Origin: Membranipora membranacea
Taxonomy: Eukaryota > Bryozoa > Gymnolaemata > Cheilostomatida > Membraniporidae
NCBI GenBank assembly: GCA_914767715.1
Contig: OU612071.1
Location: forward strand, 21,823,681 to 21,887,680
Length of the DNA stretch: 64,000 bases
Reading direction: 5' to 3'
The notes below the pieces were generated by a model. That model did no database searches and was not told where the DNA came from. It was given only the letters and a program-made list of their open reading frames with translations. Every line of letters begins with the position of its first letter. Position 1 is the first letter of the stretch. Both the position numbers and the translations under genes were made by a program. Positions 10,205-23,529 of the stretch are shown in pieces.

Positions 10205-11400
10205 AATGTTATGCAGCACCTGTGATAAACCCAATGTCTGTAGGAAACTCAAAGTGTTGGGCATACCAATTTTGAAAACAAAGGACATTAACACCAAATT
10301 CAATCCAGAATGAACATACTAAAACGGCTGCACCCATGTCAATGCAACTATAACAAAACAAAACTGAAATGTGGAAGCTTAGACCCAATTACATTTGTAC
10401 TTCATTAGAAATTGCCTCTTACATCACACTGTTTGTAGCCTTCACTGCTGACAGGAATGCAGTTTTCAAGCTCAGCCTTGCTGAGTTTCTTGTAAGCAGC
10501 ATTTTATTATCAACAACACCGTAACAGAAAATCAAAGCACCATCTGCGAAAATGGAATAATCATGTTCCCTTGTCTAAATTAACCGGCCTCATCATACAT
10601 CATACAATGATTGCATTGCTTTCAATGAATAGTTTATGCAGTGCGTTAATCAATCAACTAAGCACAAACATTCTTCTAACTGTTAAAATTTACTAAGCCA
10701 TCATTTTCTGACTGCTTCAAATTGTTTGGAACATTACCCAAAAGAACAGATAACAATGCAGGTTCTTGAGCACATATTCCGCTTCTACATGTCACCAGGT
10801 CCATTTCGGAAAATTAAAACCTAGAGGTTTGATATATTTGTAGGAAATGAAGAATCATTTATACAGGTTCTCATATAGAGATTTATATGATTTTATATAC
10901 TCTACATGTTCTCATCCTATTAAGATTTATGATTCAAAACTTGTCTTATGATGTCTAAGTCTTAAAGAATTTCATTTCCTAAAGTGACTGACATTGTTTG
11001 TCCCAGTCTGATGTCTGGGAAATGGAAGTACCTAAGGGTATGTCTATTCTATTCAATACAAACTGCTCCTAGTTTTCAAGCATACCCTGGTGAATTTGTG
11101 GAGCATCCAGTAGGCTGCATTGAGACAAATCTGGAAAAAGGTCATAGACATTATTAAGACGATCCTAACATGCGGGCCTACACACAACCATGTGGAATTG
11201 TTCGTCCTGACCATAATTAATTTTGAAGCTTTTGACAGATCATTTGTCATCAGTTTTTACGAAACACAAATTTTGGGGTGAACATAATTATTGCATTGAT
11301 AATGTAGGTATCTATTAACAAAAACTATGCACCAAAACCACGGTATTCCAGATAGTGCCTGCTCACGCAAAAATGTCAAAACAATATATTCATAGATCTT
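10205..11400. repeat. 1.1-kb segment duplicated within the unit (second copy)
   Basis: Paralogue of 6855-8000 in the same unit; starts with ATGTTATGCAGCACCTGTGATAA in both places. No coding gene supported. The following sequence to 11940 is shared with 22280-22960, 29851-30330 and 58815-59493. Confidence 0.55.
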
Positions 11401-11940
11401 GAATCATAAACATAATTATTATAGATTAATCAAACTGTGTATGTTTATACATTCACATTTCCCCAGCATTGGTCATTCATTCCACAATAGCAGTTTGGAT
11501 ATATTAACTGTGGAACGCTTTCAGTAGCAATTCTGAACCTTTTATACACGACTCAATCAATTTAATGTGGTGAAAACAATGAAGAAATTGCGTTGGTCTT
11601 GTTTTAATCTTATGACTGAGACAAGCAAGACAATGATTATGAAAGTTTCATCGCAAGACACAAAGAACACAATACGATTACAACAACTTAACCGATGAAA
11701 AGGTAATACAAATTCAAATAGCAAGACAAATTTAGTTGTGTAGAGAGAATGAGTTTATCAGAAAGTAACACCAAAATATTTACAAATTTACCTATAAGAC
11801 GTGACACTGTCTGAATTTAAGATTAAATCCTCAAATGATTAACAGGCACAATTTACATTATGTTTAGACAGGCACAGGCTGAGGTGCAGAAGTTTGGTGG
11901 TTACTAGTTCAGTACAGACAAGTCACTCAGGATTTGTCTA

Positions 11941-11984
11941 CTAGACATGAACCTCAACCTCACGCAAGTTCAGAAAATCGTTCA
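11941..11984 (-). pseudogene. Remnant of final F5/8C lectin exon
   Basis: Minus strand encodes the last residues of an F5/8C (fucolectin-like) domain, NDFLNLREVEVHV plus stop TAG, as in the complete exons at 22962 and 59494. At 11985 the match jumps to sequence equivalent to 24866, so a deletion of about 1.9 kb removed the rest of the exon. This shows that the lectin gene was once part of this unit. Confidence 0.65.
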
Positions 11985-12039
11985 AAAACGGGACTAAAAA
12001 TATCAGAGGTGCACTGTGTGTTTGCAGTTTGCACACCCA

Positions 12040-12130
12040 CATGCAGTTAAAAGATCCCCTCTGCCTCGTCAGTAACAATTAGCATGCAAGCGTGATCAAG
12101 GATGATCAACAAGCGCTCAATGGACCATGA
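12040..12130. other. Head-to-tail junction between units 1 and 2
   Basis: The sequence GATCCCCTCTGCCTCGTCAG...AATTAGCATGCAAG then runs into GCGCTCAATGGACCATG, the first bases of the unit. The same junction occurs at 30326-30400. A shared novel joint is what unequal exchange or rolling duplication of one unit leaves behind. Confidence 0.6.
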
Positions 12131-15100
12131 ATTATCACACCGCTTCAATTACAGCATATAACGCATTCGATAGGCAGGCGTGCTACAATATAAATTATCA
12201 TTGCCAAAATAATGGCAAGAAAATTTATCATGGAAAATTGATGTTACTCACCTATGAAAGCCTCTTACTCATTTGATATTATATCAAATGGCAAAAGATT
12301 AAAAATGTACAGAAGATGTTTTCTACCATCTGAGAAACATCCATAGTGATAAATTCAACAGGAAAGAAATTAAATCAGGTGGGTTAAAGGCATGTTTTTT
12401 GACCCTAAAACTACCCTTTTTCCCCCAAAAGTGATAAAAATTTTGGGTCAACCCTCATGAAAGACAAATTGTACAGGTGGGTTAATCTCTATTGAAGTCT
12501 ATATGTCGCAAAACAAGACACAGATCTGACCTTAACTACACTGTATATCTTGTTCGTACGTTTGTACATCCTGTTCGTACATCGTACATTCGGGCCACCT
12601 GCCATGCGCTGATGCAATGCAATCAAATCTCCTAATGCCATCTTGATTGGAACATAATATCAATGAAAACAGGAAATTGTGGGAATTGAATGGAATGGCT
12701 TGACTATTTATCATTGATTACGTCTTTGGTAAATATTTGGCCCGATTTCAGCAAAAAGACCAAAACAGAACACGACCTCTACAGGATATCGTCATTGTGC
12801 AGCTATTCTAGTACCCATAGTCACACATGAGAGCCCTTACATCCTCGACCACTCCTTCAACCCTTTGTGTGTCATCTATACAATCAGCCATAATATAATC
12901 CCTCCTGTTAGCATTTCTTTTTAACAACAAAAATACTCAATTATCATAAAAAGTAGCACTGTGCCTAACAGAAATGTAAGGAAACTTTAACAATAGTAAA
13001 AATTGATAAAATTACTCAGTTAACACGATATTTGATGACAACACAAAAACAAGTTTTTATAGGGATGACTAACTTTAATCTTCTGTTTGTGATTTTGTAA
13101 CCAACGCTTTCCTTTTCATTTTTTCTTCCTTGAATGAGGATCTGGCACAGACACAGGCAACTGTGTCCCAAAGGGTGAGAATACAATCTTTTACATATGT
13201 GTCACAGACTTAATGGCTCAACAGTGAATTTAGAGCATATCCGCCATGCCATACCAAGTCCCTGATGCCAAGCCCCTGATACCAAGCGGCTGATACAAAG
13301 ATGAGACCATTTTATAACTCAATGGAGTTTTTTATTTGATTGCTTCTTCTTGCCGCTTCCGTTTATATTTGACAAATCTGACACCTCTTCTCATAATTGA
13401 ACAATTAAAAATGCTGATGGATCACTATTTGATAAATTTTGCAGAAACATAAAACCCAAATTTGGCAAAAGAAAGAATATATTTTACACTATATCCTGCA
13501 ACAACTGATTTATGTATTATATTAAATTGATTTCTGGTTTCCCTTGTGGTCAGAAATATACTCTTTGCGTAGCTGAAGGTTCATATATTTATATCTTGTA
13601 GGGCTATGAAGAAGGGCAACTTCAGTAGTTGAGAAAAGTTTAGAACAGTTTTCTTTCCAGTAAAGACACTAGTTTCAACTCTGTCCAGGGACAATTCCAA
13701 AGGTTGCCACAGTGCTATTCATAATACCTTTTACATATAAGCACCAAATATGAATAGGTTCTTCTATGGCTTTAAGTTATAATAAAACCAAATGTTTTGA
13801 TGTTATCCAATTTATCCGATAGTGATCATTTTTAAACTTAAAAGCTGAGTCTTCTGCTCAACCTTTATGATGATGATGCTCTTATCATATTGTAAAGTTC
13901 ATTCATAATCAATTTATACAAAATATTCGGTGTTAAAGCTTTGTTCCTTTATTCTCTTTGTGAAAAAATTGCTTTGCATCCGTTTTAGTTGAATAGAAGA
14001 ATCGCTAGTACATGGCTTCATTTTTTAGACCCTACGTAATGAGGGCTGTCGCTGGCACAACCCAAATGAGAATGCAATATCCCTATTACATCTTGAGCAA
14101 ATTTCCAATTCATAATAAGACATAAGATCATAATACAATAGATGCCCTATAACTGACATTCTTTCACTCAATTCTGTCAATATTTTGAAACATATCGTTA
14201 TATCCTCAATGTCTCATCCAGAGAAATGCAGCAACAATTTTTTCATGTTATTTACTCATAAAAGTCGGATGACAGCTTCCCGTTGGTTGCCATTATAACA
14301 AAACCTAACCAAAACAGGAACAAGTGTCGTACAATGTAAAGTAAATAATATAGAAACCCAGCCAAAACGAAAGTCATTCAAAATAAATGAGTGACTTAAA
14401 AAAATTGAAATAAAACTTGCAAAAATACTTATGCGAGATAATAGTGTCCTATAATTTCGTATTACATATCCACTCGTTCCAAATTGATGATAGGCTGGAA
14501 ACATAATAACAAATTTCATGACAAACTTTCGTTTTCTATTTGCAGATTTGAAAACCTTGCAGTCTGTAAAACTTTTATATGTCTCTGATGGGTTAAATTC
14601 ACGGGAGCCAAACAAGACAGCTTTTGCCATTCAATCAGAGGAGAATACTTTCTGTCCAAAGCTGTCTCCACCCTTGAGACATCCAATAAACTTAGAAAAC
14701 ATCAAATCACTCAGAAAAAAAATTGAGGACCATTGATAACACTAACTGGGTTTCAGATAACATTGTATATAGATAAAACTTACATTGAAACTTTAGGTCA
14801 AATAAGGTTGCAAAGATTAAAATAAAATATATATTTTTAATTTTTCTCTCATGGATGACATTTTAGGGTCGGATAATATCCTGTTCGTATATCCTGTTCG
14901 TTACAAAGATTAAAATAAAAGTTTAATTTTTAATTTTTCCCTCATGGATGAGATTTTAGGGTCGGATAATATCCTGTTCGTACATCCTGTTCGTATATCC
15001 TGTTCATACATTCGTACATCCTGTCTGTACATTGTACATTCGGGCCACCTGCTATGCGCTGATGCAAAGCAATCAAATCTCCTAATGCCATCTTGATTGG

Positions 15101-16117
15101 AACATAATATCAATGAAAACAGGAAATTGAGGAATTGAAAGGAATGGCTTGACTAGTAATCATTGATAACGTCTTTGGTAAAAACTTTGCCTGATTTCAG
15201 CAAAAAGACCAAAACAGAACACGACCTCTACAGGATATTGTCATTGTGCAGCTATTCTAGTACCCATAGTCACACGTGGGAGCCCTTACATCCTCAACCA
15301 CTCCTTCAATCCTTTGTGTGTCATCTATATAATCAGCCATAATATAATCCCTCATGTTAGCTATTCTGGTTAAAATTCATTGGAATGACATGAGGTTATA
15401 AAACTTGTCATAACTCAAGAACTAATATGTTTAGAAGGAAACTTTAAAATGTAAACCTTCTCCATAAAATTTTTGATCTGTCTATCCATGTTCTATCAGT
15501 CTAGCAATGCCAGAAATAATTTCAATGACACTGAAACACACAACAAAGTGTATAAATAGTTTTATTTTGTGTTTAGCTTATCACAAATGCCCTCATACTT
15601 GTTTTACACAAACAAGATTTATACCACTGGACAGGAAATTTCGTTTGGATGAGAAATAAAAAAATAATGAACTCGTTACAGGCAATATTACAGCCATGCT
15701 GCAGGTTACAGCGGAGAGGGTGCAATAAATACAAAGTTTATGCAGGCACTGCTATTGTATTATATTTATGGATCGATGGCTAGTAGTTGGAAAGCTGCTT
15801 TGTACTAGCTACTAAACAGCATTTGTAAGGTGCTTTGTACTAACTACTAACAAGCATAGTAGTCTATCGATGCAACTATGTAGCTCAATTCAGGAATAAG
15901 CCAACTTGTAATTTGCCTGCCTTTGTACAAGCGATGCCCAAACTCAAGCAAATCTCAGCAAGGCTCACTCACACACATGTATCCTCTTATGATATGCAAC
16001 AAGATGTGATACCAGAATGCATCAGTATAAATCTAGTGCAAAGCCTATTTGTCCGTGATAAACCATGATTTTGAATTGAAATAAATATAAAGACCTTCAT
16101 CGCATACGCGAAGTCAT

Positions 16118-16477
16118 ATGGATACCAGTAATAGGATACAAAAAATGAATATAAAAATGAGATTGCAGATCAAAAATGTGATCTGTGACACATTTCAAAG
16201 TGAATACCCTCAAATGATGGAGAAAAGTAATAAGATACAAAAAACTGCAGATAAAATGAGATGGCAACCAATTGATGGAATCAAAGGCACATTTCAAAGG
16301 AAATGTCCCTCAAATGAGGAAGCAGTAATGAGAAACAAAAAACTGAGAAGGCCTCTCGGAGTAATGAGCATTGAGAAGCAGGCAAGTAGAATAAAATTCA
16401 AAAATATGACTATTTGTAAAAATGATGAAGGAACACTGTTCCTAAGTGATCTAAAGATAATACTAAAATCGGACTGA
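16118..16477 (+). repeat. 99-bp tandem repeat array, unit 2
   Basis: Counterpart of 5606-5940. The open frame here is 119 residues and includes four extra codons (IKFKN region) relative to unit 1. The frame is kept but no protein family is recognised. Confidence 0.45.
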
Positions 16478-19180
16478 TATAAAGAGTCATCTACGGCATA
16501 CCTGAGTATGATACGGAGGGAAGAATTATGATTTGCCTGAGGTAAAGCGGTACTGATTGTCAAATAAAAGAATTCAATCAAAAGAAGAAAAACATCAGAG
16601 ATGGCAGAGTAAAAGTGTGTGTAAAATTGATAAAGGAAAAATTATCGCAGGGTTGTCTGAGACTGCAGTGTGCGCTGACCCGAAGAAAGAAAGCTTGATT
16701 GCAAAAGAGAAAATCAGCAATCGAGCCGCATAGGCTTGTTAAAAAAAAGAGAAAACAATGAGGAAACAGGGACAGGAACCAGCAGATAACCCGAAAAAGA
16801 GAGAATTTTGAGAATATTGACGCAAACAATAAAATAATGTTATATTTTGAAGCGGGTAATATTGATGATGCATTGAATAAATGTTGATTTTGAGAGTTTG
16901 GCACTATCAAAGGATGCCATAGATTGAAGTGTACTTGGCAAATCAAATTGGTGAATTGTGAAAAAATGGGATTATTTTGAGACATTGAGTCTGGAAAAAA
17001 TTGGATCAAAAAAAGGGAGACTGTTGAGAGTTTGACTCTGTCAAAACATGTCATAAATTGAAGGCAGCTCTGGAAAACCCTGAGTCAGTATAAATAAGGG
17101 ATCAATTTTGAGAGATTGACTGAAACTAAAATCATAAACTGAAGTGGATTCGGTGATAGCTCAGTGCTTTATTGAAAAAAAAAGAATAGTTTTGGAAGGA
17201 TTGACTATATCAAATTGTCATACTTAGAAGTGTTCTCTTAACAATACCGATGCTGAATTTTAATAAAGGGACTCTGAGAACAGCTAGATCGAAAAAAAGG
17301 CAACATTTAGAGGAGATTGGCTTAGGCAAAGAATGGAAGCAAAAAGTCTCCATGGTCGGAATAGAATTTAGAGCTGAAATCGAACATATGAAAATGTTAT
17401 GCAGCACCTGTGATAAATCCAATGTTTACTATAATTATAACTATACTAACTGACTAACTGCAACTATAACATAACAAAACTGAAATGTGGAAGCTCAGAC
17501 CCAATTACATTCGTACTTAAATAGAAATTGCCTCTTACAATACTGTTTTTAGCCTTCACTGCTGACAGGGATGCAGTTTTCGAGCTCAGCCTTGCTGAGT
17601 TTCATGTAAGCAGCATTTTATTATCAAAAACACCGTAACAGAAAATCAAAGCACCATCTGCGAAAATGGAATAATCATGTTCCCTTGTCTAAATTAACCA
17701 GTCTCATCATACATCATACAATGATTGCATTGCTTTCAATGAATAGTTTATGCAGTGCGTTAATCAATCAACTAAGCACAAACATTCTTCTAATTGTTCA
17801 ACTGTTAAAATTTGTTAACCCATCATGTTCTGACTGCTTCAAATTGTTTGGAACATTACCTATAAGAACAGATAACACTGCAGGATCTTGGGCACACATT
17901 CCACTTCTACATGTGACGAGGTCCATTTCTGAAAATTAAAACCTAGAGGCTTGATATATTCGTAGGAAATGAAGAATCATTTATGCAGGTTCTCATATAG
18001 AGATTTCTATGCTTTTATATATTCCACATGTTTTCACCCTATTAAGATTTATGATTCAAAACTAGTCTTATGATGTCTAAGTCTTAAAGAATTTCATTTC
18101 CTACAGTGACTGACATTGTTTGTCTCAGTCTGATGTCTGGTAAATGGAAGTACCTAAGGGCATGTCTATTCTATTAAATACAAACTGCTCCTAGTTTTCA
18201 AGCATACCCTGGTGAATTTGTGGAGCGTCCAGTAGGCTGCATTGAGACAAATCTGGCAAAAGGTCATAAACATTATTAACACGATCCTAACATGCGGGCC
18301 TACACACAGCCATGTGGAATTGTTCCTCCTAACCATAAGTGATTTTGAACAGATCATTTGTCATCAGATTTTATGAAGCACGGTTCTTCAAATAATCATT
18401 GCACACATATTTTTCCAAAGCAGAGTACACAAATTTTGGGGTGAACATAATTATTGCATTGATAATGTAGGCATCTATTAACAAAAACTATGCACCAAAA
18501 TCACGGTATTCCAGATAGTGCCTGTCTCACGCAAAAATTTCAAAATTGCCTTTTACAAACCAACCTAAGTCAGCATCAACTATATAGATAAACGAATCAT
18601 ATGACTGCCTGCTACCAAAGCTAAGTTAAAACAAGCTCTTGATAGAATTTCAGCATCTGACTTGGACAAAGTGATGCAACAGCATTTACTCAAGTAGTGT
18701 GGTATGATAAATTCAAATAGATAGAGAAGAGCACAAGCAAACACGATTACCCAGAATTTATATGTCGTATAGCTAAAAAAAAAAAAAAATGTTGCACATA
18801 GATACCTGAGTGATTGGCGGTGATATAGCTAGATCTGATAGAAAAGAAGGCATCGACCTAGGGACCGGAACCAGAGGCTGTAAAAACATAACATTATAGT
18901 TTTAAAATAATTATAACTATAATAGTTCCGAGCATTGGCCCTCGCTAAGGCCCTCATGTCCCTATGAATATTGAGAGGAACAGTTGAACTCAGAGTTCAA
19001 ATTTATTTATGTCGTACAATAGACCATTGATGGTTAAAGTCACAAGGGTTAGTCACTCACCGAATCGTCACAGCGAAATAGTGTGTGCCTTAAGGGGGAG
19101 GCTGCAATGACTTCGCCAATTTGCTCTCAGTTTTTACGCAGGTAGGAGCACACCTGTGGTTCCAATCACTCCCAGTAGTC

Positions 19181-19270
19181 AGTGGACTGCAGTTGGATTC
19201 AAACCCACGACCTTCAACACTTGCATGCTGAAGGACCGGCGCTCTAACCACTGAGCCACCTCCTACTCCT
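19181..19270 (-). ncRNA. tRNA-derived SINE head (tRNA-Ala-like), unit 2
   Basis: On the minus strand an A-box-like TGGCTCAGTGGTTAGAGCG is followed by CTTCAGCATGCAAG, close to a tRNA-Ala(AGC) anticodon arm, and then by a B-box-like GTGGGTTTGAATCC. No acceptor stem pairs across the ends and an extra stem (CCTTCA/TGAAGG) is inserted, so this is a SINE head and not a working tRNA gene. The B box in the copy at 55595-55690 reads GTTCGAATCC, the consensus form. Confidence 0.5.
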
Positions 19271-20342
19271 ATACCGTGCTAGTATGCAAACATTAAAAAA
19301 AATAAGAACAAATTACCAGGAAATCAAAGGCCTTATAACAAAACAAACATGCCGTTGTAGAGTTTATCCCCCGGGAAAGGCTTCACTGCCAAAACAGAAT
19401 TCAAGGAGCCAGTGGGCAACAGTGAGAATGCAGACTAAGACCTTCTATCCATCAATCCTTACACCAACCATGCTGTAAGCTTCAGACCTTTTATTTATGA
19501 GTTGTAGCATAACATTGTTGCTTACAACCATCACAAGTGACCTGGACATACAACCATACAACCAGACTTAAACTCAAACTCAAAGAAGTTATCACAGAAA
19601 ACAAACTGCAACAGATATATGGCTTCTTGATTTCTGAAATTTGCAAGTCACAACTGAGTCACACACGGATGCATCATTGTTGGCAACATTCCCACAAAGT
19701 ATTAGGATATTTGTGTCAGATTTCAACACATGGTCAGCCTCATACCGATCACAACAACAATAACTGTCTAAAGACCTGATACAAATTATAGATATTTTAT
19801 TTGACACTTCGGACGCCAGGCACATTAAAGCAGGACAATTTGAAAACCGATTTGTCACAACATGTCAAATCAATATGGCAGAAGTTGTTGTAGTTTGGCA
19901 TAATCATCATCCCAAATGAGGCCTATATTCTATTTTCATAATAATGACATATTCAATTTTGTTTTTATGGCTTTCTTAAATTCCAGCAATAGTATGTGAA
20001 TTATTCAATGTAGAATAAACAGGATGCAAATTGATGAGGGCTGACATATTGGCCAATGAAGTGCCAAAATGCTTTAAAATCTTATTTTGAATTGATCATG
20101 ATAAATCGCTATATGACCACTGTATTATGGGAATTATTCATGATTTATTCATCCATCGCTGGGTGGATTTTTATCAGGTTGAAAAGTGTGCTGCCATGCC
20201 AAAGATCACGGTGTATTTTCAATTTGATTTATTACTCGATGCCAAATACAAAAGGATGTGTTAGTCTTATCAAATAGCTGGATTTCTGAAATAGATGCTT
20301 TGACACTAATAACAGTAATTAATGCCTTGGGAGAGTTGCACA

Positions 20343-20350
20343 TATAAATA
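20343..20350 (+). promoter_or_regulatory. TATA box of four-cysteine peptide gene, copy 2
   Basis: TATAAATA, same distance to the start codon (20429) as in copies 1 and 4. Confidence 0.6.
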
Positions 20351-20428
20351 TGGGATTCTTGGCGAATAATTCAAAATCTAAGCACTTCTCCACCTGTTCA
20401 TTTCAACTTACTGAAAACATCAAGCGAC

Positions 20429-21146
20429 ATGGTGAGTAAAAGTCTCATGTCATTCAATTTTGTTCATTAAACATTGGGTGAGGCTATAGATTTGATAACT
20501 TGAAACACTGAGTTAAACAGATGTTCATAAATACTATTGTAATCATGTTATCATAGAATAGAGTTCCTCAGTTCAGTTTGAAAATAAACATATCATGCAA
20601 TCAACATAAAAATCACCGTCGGAAGGAGTTAGTCTCCCTTGAGTACAGGTGTTATTACATCTACTGAGCTACTCTTTAAATAGATGAGGCAAATGGGTTT
20701 CTTTTTTCTGCGCAGCACAGTTCAGTAAAAAAAATCAGAAAATAAACATATCGTGCTACGAAACCAACATCAACATCAACATCAACATTGGAAGGAGTTA
20801 ATCTCTTTTGAGTTCAGGTGCCATTACCTCATACTGAGATACTCTTATAATTTATGAGGCAGATGAGTTTTTTCTTTTTTGAGCACCCGATGAACATCCA
20901 GTACTTTTCGTTTAACTACATTTCGCGGATCGGTCATTGGAGGGTTCGGTTCTTCAGAGCTAGATGTGAAGCAACAACTTCACCTGCGCATTCCATTTTT
21001 TTATTTCACAGAGGATGAATATATTTTACGGTCTCGCAGCGCTCCTGATGCTAGCAGGAATCTGCAACGCAGGATGTTCTGGTGGATGCCCATCCGGAAA
21101 GTATTGTCAAGATGGCTCTTGTTTATGGATACTGAACACCCAATGA
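20429..21146 (+). CDS. Secreted four-cysteine peptide precursor, copy 2 (two exons)
   Basis: Exon 1 ends with ATG at 20429-20431 and donor GTGAGT at 20432. The intron runs to CAG at 21011. Exon 2 coding is 21012-21146. The 45-residue product is the same as copy 1, and the coding bases are identical although the intron and flanks carry substitutions and small indels. The signal peptide, the four cysteines (C-x3-C-x5-C-x4-C) and the stop are intact. The poly(A) signal AATAAA is at 21204-21209. Expected role: a small secreted disulfide-bonded peptide of unknown target. Identity of the coding part against a diverged background fits either purifying selection or gene conversion. Confidence 0.7.
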
Positions 21147-22961
21147 AGATGCTTGAAAGCAAATCCATCAACATGAAACACTTTGAGTGGAGGTATCTCA
21201 AGAAATAAATATAAGCTTAAAATCATACCAAATCTTACAATAGCAACATAGTCGCTGTTTACATATATAGTCATCATGGAAATAAGTATCTATATCTCCA
21301 TTACGTTTGTTTACCCCTTCTCTGAGCAAATGTTATGCAGCACCTGTGATAAACCCAAAGTGTTGGGCATACCAATTTTGAAAACAAAGGACATTAACAC
21401 CAAATTCAATCCAGAATGAACATACTAAAACGGCTGCACCCATGTCAATGCAACTATAACATAACACAACTGAAATGTGGAAGCTTAGACCCAATTACAT
21501 TCGTACTTCATTAGAAATTGCCTCTTACATCACACTGTTTGTAGCCTTCACTGCTGACAGGAATGCAGTTTTCAAGCTCAGCCTTGCTGAGTTTCTTGTA
21601 AGCAGCATTTTATTATCAACAACACCGTAACAGAAAATCAAAGCACCATCTGCGAAAATGGAATAATCATGTTCCCTTGTCTAAATTAACCGGTCTCATC
21701 ATACATCATACAATGATTGCATTGCTTTCAATGAATAGTTTATGCAGTGCGTTAATCAATCAACTAAGCACAAACATTCTTCTAACTGTTGAACTGTTAG
21801 AATTTACTAACCCATCATTTTCTGACTGCTTCAAATTGTTTGTTTGATATATTTGTAGAAAATGAAGAATCATTTATACAGGTTCTTATATAGAGATTTC
21901 TATGAATTTATATACTCTTCATGTTCTCATCCTATTAAGATTTATGATTCAAAACTTGTCTTATGATGTCTATGTCCTAAAGAATTTCATTTCCTATAGG
22001 GACTGACAGTGTTTGTCCCAGTCTGATGTCTGGGAAATGGAAGTACCTAAGGGCATGTCTATTCTATTCAATACAAACTGCTCCTAGTTTTCAAGCATAC
22101 CCTGGTGAATTTTATGGAGCATCCAGTAGGCTGCATTGAGACAAATCTGGCAGAAGTTCATAAACATTATTAACACGATCCTAACATGCGGGCCTACACA
22201 CAACCATGTGGAATTGTTCCTCCTGACCATAAGTAATTTTGAACCTTTTGACAGATCATTTGTCATCAGATTTTATGAAACACAAATTTTGGGGTGAACA
22301 TAATTATTGCATTGATAATGTAGGCATCTATTAACAAAATCTATGCACAAAAATCACGGTATTCCAGATAGTGCCTGTCTCACGCAAAAATGTCAAAACA
22401 ATATATCCATAGATCTTGAATCATAAACATAATTTTATAGATTTATCATCACAAACTGTGTATGTTTATACATTCACATTTCCCCAGCATTGGTCATTCA
22501 TTCCACAATAGCAGTTTGGATATATTAACTGTGGAACCCTTTCAGTAGCAATTCTGAACCTTTTATACACGACTCAATCAATTTCATGTGATCAAAACAA
22601 TGAAGAAATTGCGTTGGTCTTGTTTTAATCCTATGACTGAGACAAGCATGAGAATGATTATGAAAGTTTCATCGCAAGACACAAAGAACACAATACGATT
22701 ACAACAACTTGACCGATGAAAAGGTAATACAAATTTAAATAGCAAGACAAATTTAGTTATGTAGAGAGAATGAGATTATCAGAAAGTAACACCAAAATAT
22801 TTACAAATTTACGTATAAGACATGACACTGTCTGAATTTAAGATTAAATCCTCAAATGATTAACAGGCAAAAGATACATTATGTTTAGACAGGCACAGGC
22901 TGAGGTACAGAAGTTTGGTGGTTACTAGTTCAGTACAGACAAGTCATTCAGGATTTGTCTA

Positions 22962-23184
22962 CTAGACATGAACCTCAACCTCACGCAAGTTCAGAAAATC
23001 GTTCACCCCAACAGCAGTGACTCTCACATATCTACCAGTCATGGCTTCATAACACAGATGGAGTCTGACAGGGGGCTGATGTCCTGGATAATATGAGCTG
23101 AGTCAGTCATACGCTCTCCAAATCCTTCAGCTGTCCTTTTCATAGCTACTGATATCAGTAAATTCTTTAGTCTTAGTTCAGTGG
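22962..23184 (-). pseudogene. F5/8C domain last exon, lectin copy A, frameshifted
   Basis: In the frame set by the preceding exon the first part reads ELRLKNLLISVAMKR...ERMTDSAHIIQ and then hits a stop. The C-terminal signature (YYPGHQPPVRLHLCYEAMTGRYVRV) lies in another frame, which runs to a TAG at 22964-22962. The switch must occur near GACTCAGCTCATATTATCCAGG. Copy B has exactly the same break. Confidence 0.6.
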
Positions 23185-23377
23185 CTGCAGGAAAAGATTA
23201 AACGAGCCTAAAAATGGCTTTGTAATGTATGACTCCAATATTTTGCCAATAAATGAAAGGCTGTATGGGCAAAAACAATTTATCAATAGATAATTTATGC
23301 TAACACACAAACTGCATAATACTCTCAGAAAATTATGAAGATTGTTGGAACCAGTCACCAATATAAATAATAACTAC

Positions 23378-23529
23378 CTGGAATATTAAAACTAACACGG
23401 CTCCAGATATTTTCCCCTCTAACGAAATCTTCCTGATCCAAATTGACTTGAAGCCATGGAGAAATTATTTCTTCAATATGAGCGAGTATTTGGTTAGCAC
23501 CGCTATAATCCCCATCTATTGCATTTGAA
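23378..23529 (-). pseudogene. F5/8C domain middle exon, lectin copy A
   Basis: 152 bases, read as T + 50 codons + G, bounded by AG (acceptor) and GT (donor). Contains Asn-Ala-Ile-Asp-Gly-Asp and Pro-Trp-Leu-Gln-Val-Asn-Leu-Asp, the segment that in F5/8C/fucolectin domains surrounds the calcium site and the conserved PWW.VDL strand. The exon itself is intact in both copies (other copy 59928-60079). Confidence 0.7.

Larger units (their letters stand above)
1334..12000. repeat. Tandem repeat unit, copy 1 (about 10.7 kb)
   Basis: Almost the whole interval recurs at 12117-22960 with scattered substitutions and short indels, and in pieces at 29851-34524 and 47745-59490. Each unit holds, in order: a block with 13-bp repeats and piggyBac-derived sequence; a 2-kb AT-rich stretch; a second 13-bp repeat block; purine-rich degenerate repeats; a duplicated 1.1-kb segment; a tRNA-SINE site; the four-cysteine peptide gene; and the 3' end of a lectin exon. 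Copy 1 lacks about 96 bp around the SINE (8308) and about 153 bp at 9106 that copies 2 and 4 have. Confidence 0.85.
12117..22961. repeat. Tandem repeat unit, copy 2
   Basis: Full second copy of the unit, contiguous on its right with lectin gene copy A. It lacks the piggyBac fragment seen in copy 1 (a deletion joins CTCCTGTTAG to CATTTCTTTT at about 12910). It retains the tRNA-like SINE head and the 153-bp stretch missing in copy 1. Divergence from copy 1 is a few percent by eye. Confidence 0.85.

Noticed and set aside
14256-14736. Overlapping frames on both strands (minus MAKAVLFGSREF..., plus exon-like frame after TTCTATTTGCAG)
   Set aside because: The plus frame is stopped in unit 1 (TAA, acceptor AG also lost) and in the 47.7-50.1-kb copy (TAG). 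The minus frame has no family signature and varies in length. Probably chance openness.
16578-17054. 158-residue minus-strand frame with many Phe/Leu/Ser, membrane-like
   Set aside because: It is the pyrimidine-rich complement of the purine-biased degenerate repeats; the unit 1 version is 110 residues, the copies vary in length and start, and no family signature is seen.
19181-19270. Functional tRNA-Ala gene
   Set aside because: A and B boxes are present, but no acceptor stem forms and an extra stem is inserted; the copy at 55595 behaves the same way and unit 1 lacks it.
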